DNA of 64,000 bases from Aquincolibacterium sp964606385. GTDB taxonomy: Bacteria > Omnitrophota > Omnitrophia > Omnitrophales > Aquincolibacteriaceae. Below the pieces are notes generated by a model, which searched no databases, was not told where the DNA came from, and saw only the letters and a list, made by a program, of their open reading frames with translations. The position numbers were made by a program, and so were the translations under genes. Positions 58,390-64,000 of this stretch are shown here, piece by piece; the first letter of the stretch is position 1; every line of letters begins with the position of its first letter. Where the stretch lies: NCBI GenBank assembly GCA_964606385.1, contig CAZSFZ010000001.1, positions 62,001-126,000 on the forward strand, in the 5' to 3' direction.

Positions 58390-58988
58390 GCTCGGGCTTT
58401 TTTCTGAAAAGCGGACAGAAGTGCGGGGTAGGTGTTCGTGACCGGAAATTCCGGGAACTCACGGACGATCTTCGCGGGCGGGCGAAAAAGAATGCCGCGA
58501 TCGGCCGTTTTGAGCATCGCGATATCATTGTAGGAATCTCCCGCGGCCGCCACTTTGAAACCAAGATCTTGGATCCCGCGAACAGCCTCTTTCTTACCGT
58601 TCCTCTGCCTCAGGTGATACCCCGAGATAAAACCCTTTTTGTCGGTTGAAAGCCAGTTGCAGAAAAGGGTCGGATAGCCGAGCTTTTTCATCATCGGACC
58701 GGCAAATTCGTAGTAAGTATCGGAAAGGATGATGACCTGATACCGTTCCTGGAGTTTTTTGAGGAACCCCTTGGCGCCCGGGAGAGGCTCCATGCGCCGG
58801 ATCACGGACTGGATATCGCGGAGCTTGATGCCTTCCTTTTTCAGGATCGCAAGACGGTACCGCATCAGCTTGTCATAGTCCGGCTCATCGCGCGTCGTGA
58901 TCTCAAGCGCTTTGATACCGGTTTTTTTTGCCACATTGATCCAAATCTCGGGGATCAACACACCTTCCAGATCAAGACAACAGATCAT
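58386..58988 (-). CDS. thrH: ThrH-like phosphoserine phosphatase/homoserine phosphotransferase
   Basis: A 200-residue HAD phosphatase. The CLDLEGVLIPEIW motif I (Asp nucleophile near 6), ILSDTYYEF motif II, the Lys near KKEAVRGI and AAGDSYNDIAML motif III-IV identify the ThrH/SerB group. ThrH from Pseudomonas has phosphoserine phosphatase and homoserine-kinase-like activity. Start 58988 is placed after AAGGAG; the longer reading extends into thiD and is rejected. A -10 TATAAT at 59020-59025 may serve it. Confidence 0.9.
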   Translation of the reverse strand: MICCLDLEGVLIPEIWINVAKKTGIKALEITTRDEPDYDKLMRYRLAILKKEGIKLRDIQSVIRRMEPLPGAKGFLKKLQERYQVIILSDTYYEFAGPMMKKLGYPTLFCNWLSTDKKGFISGYHLRQRNGKKEAVRGIQDLGFKVAAAGDSYNDIAMLKTADRGILFRPPAKIVREFPEFPVTNTYPALLSAFQKKARA

Positions 58989-59019
58989 TATGAACTCCTT
59001 GGATGAATTTTCGGATGGG

Positions 59020-59025
59020 ATTATA
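59020..59025 (-). promoter_or_regulatory. Candidate -10 box of thrH
   Basis: Minus strand TATAAT, about 31 bases before the thrH ATG and just downstream of thiD. A convincing -35 is lacking, so this is a weak call. Confidence 0.4.
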
Positions 59026-59071
59026 TCTGAACGGTCAATCTTTGAAAAACAATCTTTTCCCGCAGGAAATT

Positions 59072-59845
59072 TCAGGCAAAATGATTGACGGGCCCCACGC
59101 CATGCCCGAGGCCCGGATTCGTACGAATGGCCCTTGTGATGAACGCCTTGGCCTGTTCGACCGAAGACAGAAGTCCCTTCCCTTGGGCGAGCCCCGCCGT
59201 GATCGCCGCGGAATACGTACAGCCCGTTCCATGCGTGTGTTCCGTGCGGATCCTCGGAGCCTTCAAAAAACAGGCCTTTCCCTTCCAAAACAAGAGGTCG
59301 ATGGCTTTCCCCGGAAGATGACCGCCTTTGACCAGCACCGCCTGAGCGCCGAAGCCGGCCATGATCCTCGCCGCTTTTTCCATGGACCCGAGATCACGGA
59401 CCTTGACACCGCTCAACGCTTGCGCTTCCGCAAGATTGGGCGTGACCAAAGTAGCCAGCGGTAAGAGTTCTTTTATAAAAACGCGGACGGCGTCAGGATC
59501 CAAAAGGGGCGCCCCGTGCTTGCTCACCATGACCGGATCCACCACTAACGGAAAACGGCATTGCCGGAGCGTGCGCGCGACCGCTCGAAGGACTTTGCCG
59601 TCCCCTAACGCCCCCGTCTTGGCGGCCTGGGGCGGAAGATCTGTCAGAACCGCTTCAAGTTGGCGGACCACCTGGATCGGCTTCATTTTGTAAACGGCCT
59701 GAACGCCACGCGTGTTCTGGACCGTCAGCAGCGTGACAACCGCCATGCCGTAGATTTTATGCTGATGGAACGTTTTGAGGTCGGCCTGGACGCCTGCCCC
59801 GCCGGAGGGGTCCGAGCCCGCGACGGAAAGGGCTCGAGGGATCAC
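59072..59845 (-). CDS. thiD: Hydroxymethylpyrimidine (phosphate) kinase
   Basis: ThiD (257 residues) phosphorylates HMP and HMP-P for thiamin synthesis. SVAGSDPSGGAGVQADLKTF at the N terminus, KTGALGD, VVDPVMVSKHGAPLL and the C-terminal GTGCTYSAAITAGLAQG anion-hole motif are present. Its start overlaps the thioredoxin-like gene's stop by 4 bases. No other thiamin gene is nearby, and no TPP riboswitch was seen. Bifunctional HMP/HMP-P kinase cannot be separated by eye. Confidence 0.95.
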   Translation of the reverse strand: MIPRALSVAGSDPSGGAGVQADLKTFHQHKIYGMAVVTLLTVQNTRGVQAVYKMKPIQVVRQLEAVLTDLPPQAAKTGALGDGKVLRAVARTLRQCRFPLVVDPVMVSKHGAPLLDPDAVRVFIKELLPLATLVTPNLAEAQALSGVKVRDLGSMEKAARIMAGFGAQAVLVKGGHLPGKAIDLLFWKGKACFLKAPRIRTEHTHGTGCTYSAAITAGLAQGKGLLSSVEQAKAFITRAIRTNPGLGHGVGPVNHFA

Positions 59846-60333
59846 TTGAGGATCTGATCGAAAAATTCTACGAACCGTTGCGGCGAAACACCGGTATAGA
59901 GCTGAACGGCACCGCCCGGCTGAGGGGGATGAAGGAAAAAGGAGGGAAAACCCCGGATCCCGTACTGGAACGCGATGGCGTTCTCACGGCTTCCCGACTC
60001 GGGGTTGATCGTCACCTTGATCTTGTCTTTGAGCATGTCCTGCACCCTGGGAGACAGGAGGATCTCTTTTTCGAATTTGCGGCAATAAGGGCACCACCCG
60101 ACGGTCATGTAGACGACCATGGGCTTGTTGGTCTGTTTGTACTCCTCCACCGCTTGAGCGTAACCCGCCGCGCCCTGATACCAGCCATCGAACCATTGGC
60201 CGGGCGCTGAAACGACGGATGTCTCCGCGGATGGCGACGATACCTGGTACGACGATGGATCCTGGGCATCGCAAGCCGGAGCGATCAAGGATAGCAGCAT
60301 TAAAAATGCAGGAACGATCTTATTGGATTTCAC
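59842..60333 (-). CDS. Exported thioredoxin-like protein
   Basis: A 163-residue protein with a signal peptide or lipobox-like N terminus (IVPAFLMLLSLIAPACDA, Cys at the predicted cleavage). The thioredoxin-fold domain has VGWCPYCRKFEKEIL (active site CPYC), then GIRGFPSFFLHPP with a cis-Pro. It should be a periplasmic, perhaps lipidated, thiol-disulfide protein. The start codon is GTG with AAGGAGG in front. It is co-transcribed with thiD and the PGxGQ-PDZ genes. Confidence 0.87.
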   Translation of the reverse strand: MKSNKIVPAFLMLLSLIAPACDAQDPSSYQVSSPSAETSVVSAPGQWFDGWYQGAAGYAQAVEEYKQTNKPMVVYMTVGWCPYCRKFEKEILLSPRVQDMLKDKIKVTINPESGSRENAIAFQYGIRGFPSFFLHPPQPGGAVQLYTGVSPQRFVEFFDQILK

Positions 60334-60406
60334 AAAACCTCCTTACGGAACGGGCGTATTTTAACACGGAGTCAGCCAGGACACATGCATCTTTTGCGGT
60401 GAGTTT

Positions 60407-60859
60407 CTATGCGGCCGAAGGCATGGTTCCCAACATGTTTTTAAAAAAGGACCCCAAAAAGGTCAGGAACAGGATCCCCAGAAGAGCGATCAACACCACC
60501 CCAAGGGTCCAAAGAATCTTCCCCGTCTTAGAAAATTTGGAACTTTGCCATAAAAGCGGGACCGCGAACGGCCCCACCATGAGCAGCATGACGATCACAT
60601 AAGGAACGCTATCACCCGTAAAGGTCCTGGGTTTTCCCGAGGCCGTCTGAAACGCGTCCGCTGCCGCGGGGATCATGATCGCGAGATAGATCCCCCCCAT
60701 AAAAAAAACATTCAGCAGGGTGTGGCTGATGATCAAACTGACGGCCACGCCGGCTGTCATGCACAAAAGCGTCCAGCCCTTGGCCTTTTCACCTAAATAA
60801 AGCTGCCCCAAACCGGGAAGGACCGCGGAATAAAAAGCGGCGAGACGAGGGTCTTTCAT
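60407..60859 (-). CDS. PGxGQ membrane protein (DUF5683/DUF6677-like)
   Basis: A 150-residue membrane protein. N-terminal AVLPGLGQLYLGEKAKGW is a common PGxGQ motif of TM2/DUF5683-like proteins, followed by about four helices (TLLCMTAGVAVSLIISHTLL and so on). It overlaps the PDZ gene by 4 bases. A second PGxGQ protein is at 61892, so both flank the PDZ gene. Function is unknown; an envelope role is inferred from the context. Confidence 0.8.
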   Translation of the reverse strand: MKDPRLAAFYSAVLPGLGQLYLGEKAKGWTLLCMTAGVAVSLIISHTLLNVFFMGGIYLAIMIPAAADAFQTASGKPRTFTGDSVPYVIVMLLMVGPFAVPLLWQSSKFSKTGKILWTLGVVLIALLGILFLTFLGSFFKNMLGTMPSAA

Positions 60860-61887
60860 GAAGGCGTTGAGGAGGGAACGAGCGCCAGCGTTTTCTCAAG
60901 AAGCTTGCCGTGCCTCTCGATCTGAAAAGTTTGAGGCTCCCCGTCTTTCTGGGCAAGGATCGCGCGATAGTAGTTTTCCCACGTCTCGAGCACAAAACCA
61001 TTCTGCTTCAGCAGGATGTCACCGGGAAGAAATCCTTCCCGCTCCGCGGGAGATCCGGGGCGAACGCTCACAATTTTGAACTTCAGGGTCTTCTTGTCAC
61101 GATCCACGCGAAACCCGAAGTGGGGCGCGTCCGGGTTAAGGAAAAAGATGGTGATGGGTAATTCCATTTCGCCTTCCTTGCGCAGGATGGTAAATTTTTT
61201 GAGTTCTTCCCCCTGGACATTTAGAAAAAATCCGAAGAGATTTCCCGGCGTCACTTCCTGCCCGGCGATCTTCAGGATCACGTCCCCGTCCCGGAGCCCC
61301 TGTTCATAGCCCAGAGAAGACGGGTCCGCGCCGGTCACGAAATATCGCGCCGTTTTGTCATCATAGTGAAGATCGCAACCCAGAATAACGCTTTTCATCG
61401 CGGGGTATTTTGACTCCACGAGCCGTTCATGGATGTTTTTTCCGAGAAGGCCTTCAAAAGTGCCGCGAGAGCCGTCCTTTTTCCTGAAACCCTTGGTCGA
61501 AAGGCCGGTCTTTCTTTTGAAATAGGCGCGGATCCCCACCACCGTCATGGTCGGGTCCTTTTCGACAACACCGATCTCAAGGGCGCAAAATCCGCTCGAG
61601 CCCAGGCTCGGGGCTTTGGCCCATGCCTTATATTCTTTTTTATACAAAGGAAAGGTCGCGGTCTGGATGTAGCCGTTGCCTTTATCCTGCACCGCGAGAG
61701 GGATCTTTTCGGCCTCCAGCGTCGCGATCGTGGCGTTCCAAACTTCGTCAAAACTCCCCGGCATGGGGAACGAGCGGCCTTCGGACTTGGAAGAGGAAAG
61801 GGAGAAACCGGAGCTCAGAAAGCACAAAAAAAGCAGGCCGCAGAGTTTCCACGGCCTGCTTTTTCTGAGATAAAGATCGGACTTCAA
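60856..61887 (-). CDS. Exported protein with two PDZ-like domains
   Basis: A 343-residue protein with an N-terminal signal sequence (KLCGLLFLCFLSSGFSLSSS), an uncharacterised domain (about 40-150), and two PDZ domains. The first PDZ is near ADPSSLGYEQGLRDGDVILKI; the second, near RPGSPAEREGFLPGDILLK. No protease triad is seen, so it is not DegP or Prc. It could be a periplasmic adaptor. It overlaps the PGxGQ gene at 60859 and is 4 bases from the gene at 61892. Confidence 0.84.
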   Translation of the reverse strand: MKSDLYLRKSRPWKLCGLLFLCFLSSGFSLSSSKSEGRSFPMPGSFDEVWNATIATLEAEKIPLAVQDKGNGYIQTATFPLYKKEYKAWAKAPSLGSSGFCALEIGVVEKDPTMTVVGIRAYFKRKTGLSTKGFRKKDGSRGTFEGLLGKNIHERLVESKYPAMKSVILGCDLHYDDKTARYFVTGADPSSLGYEQGLRDGDVILKIAGQEVTPGNLFGFFLNVQGEELKKFTILRKEGEMELPITIFFLNPDAPHFGFRVDRDKKTLKFKIVSVRPGSPAEREGFLPGDILLKQNGFVLETWENYYRAILAQKDGEPQTFQIERHGKLLEKTLALVPSSTPS

Positions 61888-61891
61888 AGGC

Positions 61892-62269
61892 TTAACGCTC
61901 GACCGTCTCGCCCTTCATGCCCACTTCCGGACCCGTCGGGACGCTGAAATAAGCGTCCGAAGCGCTCCAGATATGGTTGAACATCAGGATCCCGATACCG
62001 ACCCAAATCACGGGATAACCGACGAGCGTCCCGAGCAGGATCGTGGTCACGATACCGCCAATCTCGAGGACGATCATGGTGCCGGTCTTGAGCTTGCCGC
62101 CCTTGGTGTCCATTTCATTATTAAGGTATTGCCCCCAACCCGGCAGCACCAGCGACGCCGCCCCGCGGGTCAAGCTCTTGTCCGCATTGCTTTCTTCGGC
62201 ATGGGCCACGCCGCCAAGCGACAGGAACATGGCCAAAACCACCGTCAAACTGATAGCCTTCTTGAACAT
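61892..62269 (-). CDS. Exported/membrane PGxGQ protein
   Basis: A 125-residue protein with a cleavable N-terminal signal (SLTVVLAMFLSLGGVAHA) followed by SLVLPGWGQYLNN, the PGxGQ motif of DUF5683-like proteins, and two further helices (MIVLEIGGIVTTILLGTLV and PVIWVGIGILMF). First gene of the five-gene minus run ending in thiD. GGGAGG precedes the ATG. A promoter with TTGACG and TAAAAT lies upstream. Function unknown. Confidence 0.8.
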   Translation of the reverse strand: MFKKAISLTVVLAMFLSLGGVAHAEESNADKSLTRGAASLVLPGWGQYLNNEMDTKGGKLKTGTMIVLEIGGIVTTILLGTLVGYPVIWVGIGILMFNHIWSASDAYFSVPTGPEVGMKGETVER

Positions 62270-62326
62270 ATATCCTCCCTTTTGTTAAATTTAATGACGC
62301 CCTTAATTATCGGCCTTTCCCTGGGG

Positions 62327-62355
62327 ATTTTAATTATAAATGGTGGCCCCGTCAA
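62327..62355 (-). promoter_or_regulatory. Promoter of the PGxGQ-PDZ-thioredoxin-thiD run
   Basis: Minus strand: -35 TTGACG (62355-62350), 17-base spacer, -10 TAAAAT (62332-62327). The ATG is 57 bases downstream. Confidence 0.6.
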
Positions 62356-62388
62356 TCACCACCAGGACTCCGGACCGGATACCCAAGA

Positions 62389-64000
62389 TCACTTGCCAGG
62401 AGTCAGACCGAAGATAAAACCCGATTTGACCTTGGCGATCAACTCGGGAAGCACTTCCTGGTAGTCACGGACAATACCGAAATCCGCATGGCGGAAGATC
62501 GCGGCCTGGGGATCCTGGTTGATGGCAATGATCGTGCCGGATTCTTTCATCCCCGCGAGATGCTGGATGGCTCCGGAAATGGAAACGGCGATGTAGATCT
62601 TCGGCCGGACCGTCTTCCCCGTCTGACCGACCTGGCGCGCGTAAGGAGCGTAGCCGTTATCGACCGCGTGACGGCTCGCGCCCCAATCGGCATTGATCCC
62701 CTGCTCCTGAAGCGCCTGCACAAGTTCCTTGATCAACTTGAAGTCGTCAAGGTCGCCCGCCGGTCGCCCGCCTGAAACAATGATATCCGCCACAAAAAGA
62801 TTGTCCCCGCCACCCGCCTCGCGTTTGACTTCGAGCACTTCTACCGCGAAGTCGCTCTCCCTGAAGGTCGGAGTAAATTCACGGACCGTCCCCTTCCGGT
62901 TCGGGTCTTTCGGTAATATTTTAAACGTCCCGGCACGGGCGGTCGCCATTTGCGGGCACCAGAACCCGATGATCGTCGCGAGCTTGCTTTCGCCGTAAGT
63001 CGGGCGGATAGAAAGAAGACAAGGATGCATGACCGCTTTTTTGATGCGGTGCACATATTCCCCAACCTCGAGGCTGGTACAATCCGCGGTGACGCCCGCT
63101 TTCACGCGGCTTGCAATCCTCGGAGCGAGTTCGCGGCCGGAGGTCGTCGCCCCGAAAAGCGCGATCTCGGGACGCTTGTGTTCGATCCACTGCGCGATCA
63201 CCGCCGCAACCGGCAGGATCCTGTATTCCTTGAGACGGGGATCATCCACCAGGACCACCTCATCGGCCCCATAGGCGATGATCTCGGGGGCTACTTCCTT
63301 AATGTTGTGTCCCGTCACCACCGCGGTCACCTGGGTCCCAAGCTGATCGGCGAGCTTCCGGGCGGGATTCAGGATCTCAAGTGAGGAGCGCGACGGCGTT
63401 TGGCCGTGCATTTCGATCCAGGTCAGAATCCCCCGGGCGCCGTTACGGAAATCCACCCTTGGAAAATCGACGTCGGCCTTAGCTTTTTCGCTTGCTGTGT
63501 TCTTTTCACCACCGGCCTCTGTATGCGCCCCGTGTCCCCCGCTGATCTTGTCTTTGATCTTTTCGATCTCGGTAACAAGAGCTTCCGCGAGATCTTTGGG
63601 TTCATGGCCCGTGATCATATTGACCGGAGGCCTGTCCTTCACAATATCCACAACCTTCGACACAAGCGTCGGGGAGCCGTTCAGCCCGACCACGCTGGCA
63701 TCCGCTCCGGTTTGATCGAGCGACCAGACCTCGATCTTGGAATTTTTCGCGCGGATGGCCCCCTTCAGGGAAGGCCGGCGCGCCGGGGTCGCGGTGGGAG
63801 CGATGGAAATAAGACAAGGCACAGGAACCTTCAGGACCTGAAAACCGCCTTCAATGATGCGACGGACTTTCAGGTGATCCCCCTTGAATTCCACTTTTTC
63901 CACGAAGGTCGCCTGAGGGATCCCGAGATTCTCGGCCGTCTGCGACGGGACATGGGCCGTGTCCCCGTCCGTCGTCTGCCGTCCGGAGAAAATAATGAAG
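62389..64000 (-). CDS. etfBA: Electron transfer flavoprotein EtfB-EtfA fusion, 5' end beyond the window
   Basis: One open frame holds the C-terminal part of EtfB and all of EtfA and runs off the edge. The edge encodes GRQTTDGDTAHVPSQTAENL, then VRRIIEGGFQVL and GSPTLVSKVV, typical of EtfB. After a linker, EtfA begins (ILTWIEMHGQ) and shows the C-terminal FAD motifs SRHAVDNGYAP, QVGQTGKTV, SGAIQHLAGM and INQDPQAAIFRHAD. The protein passes electrons between flavoproteins such as acyl-CoA dehydrogenases and a quinone oxidoreductase. Read as a fused pair; the 5' end of EtfB is missing here. Confidence 0.9.
   Translation of the reverse strand, partial: FIIFSGRQTTDGDTAHVPSQTAENLGIPQATFVEKVEFKGDHLKVRRIIEGGFQVLKVPVPCLISIAPTATPARRPSLKGAIRAKNSKIEVWSLDQTGADASVVGLNGSPTLVSKVVDIVKDRPPVNMITGHEPKDLAEALVTEIEKIKDKISGGHGAHTEAGGEKNTASEKAKADVDFPRVDFRNGARGILTWIEMHGQTPSRSSLEILNPARKLADQLGTQVTAVVTGHNIKEVAPEIIAYGADEVVLVDDPRLKEYRILPVAAVIAQWIEHKRPEIALFGATTSGRELAPRIASRVKAGVTADCTSLEVGEYVHRIKKAVMHPCLLSIRPTYGESKLATIIGFWCPQMATARAGTFKILPKDPNRKGTVREFTPTFRESDFAVEVLEVKREAGGGDNLFVADIIVSGGRPAGDLDDFKLIKELVQALQEQGINADWGASRHAVDNGYAPYARQVGQTGKTVRPKIYIAVSISGAIQHLAGMKESGTIIAINQDPQAAIFRHADFGIVRDYQEVLPELIAKVKSGFIFGLTPGK

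Noticed and set aside
1..64000. Prophage, insertion sequence or genomic island
   Set aside because: No integrase, transposase, phage structural gene or direct-repeat pair was found; gene content is housekeeping throughout.

Overview
This 64 kb window is an ordinary chromosomal stretch of a bacterium with moderately high GC that uses the standard code. It is densely coded, mostly on the minus strand, and many genes overlap by 4 to 50 bases. A BamA/TpsB-type outer-membrane barrel, an LptF/LptG permease, an HldD-like heptose epimerase and several secreted proteins point to a Gram-negative, diderm cell. It makes its own sulfur amino acids, siroheme precursors, folate, vitamin B6 and queuosine. 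Gene content and the many palindromic intergenic repeats fit an uncultured lineage such as Omnitrophota. That placement is an impression only: there is no rRNA here, and a marker-gene phylogeny would settle it. No phage, transposase or CRISPR array was seen.

Layout. 0.1-12 kb (minus): 4-alpha-glucanotransferase, a LemA-TPM-TPM-unknown operon, an orphan Omp85-type barrel, a DHH phosphoesterase, a lone response regulator, EF-P, a CYTH protein, a DJ-1 protein and a PD-(D/E)XK nuclease. 12-24.4 kb (minus): PflX-type radical SAM protein, nnrD, pdxJ, cdaR-like, cdaA, DUF2905, ruvB, ruvA, ruvC, yebC, folP, ftsH, tilS and a tRNA with a CAU anticodon. 24.8-34.2 kb (mixed): a HAD protein and an unknown secreted protein on plus; LptF/G, a CcdA-thioredoxin protein, TPR proteins, tpx, queF and metW on minus. 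34.2-48.6 kb (minus): a sulfur and tetrapyrrole block of metX, hemL, hemB, cobA-hemD, hemC, hemA, sulfite reductase, cysN, cysD, cysH, DUF2061, cysK, metY and an Rrf2 regulator. 48.8-64 kb (mixed): RNA-modifying enzymes, folB, hldD-like, an AI-2E-type permease, a PilT/PilU ATPase, a histidine kinase, HIT, thrH, thiD, a PDZ operon, and an EtfB-EtfA fusion running off the right edge.

How the genes work together. CysN/CysD activate sulfate to APS. CysH carries the CC...CxxC ligands of an iron-sulfur APS reductase and makes sulfite. The siroheme sulfite reductase makes sulfide, and CysK and MetY (with MetX and MetW) fix it into cysteine and homocysteine. HemA, HemL, HemB, HemC and the CobA-HemD fusion supply precorrin-2 for siroheme, but no precorrin-2 dehydrogenase or ferrochelatase is encoded here. 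Several enzymes are cut down. HemC ends before the domain that holds the dipyrromethane-binding cysteine, HemA lacks most of its dimerisation domain, and the CysC-like tail of CysN has lost the APS-kinase motifs.

Non-coding signals. Eight genes without a Shine-Dalgarno site have promoter-like -35/-10 pairs whose -10 box ends only 6 to 9 bases before the start codon, which suggests leaderless mRNAs. Six kinds of 55 to 130 bp palindromic repeats sit at gene junctions, and some supply stop codons. The yebC leader carries three copies of a short word, one inverted, that could mask its ribosome-binding site.
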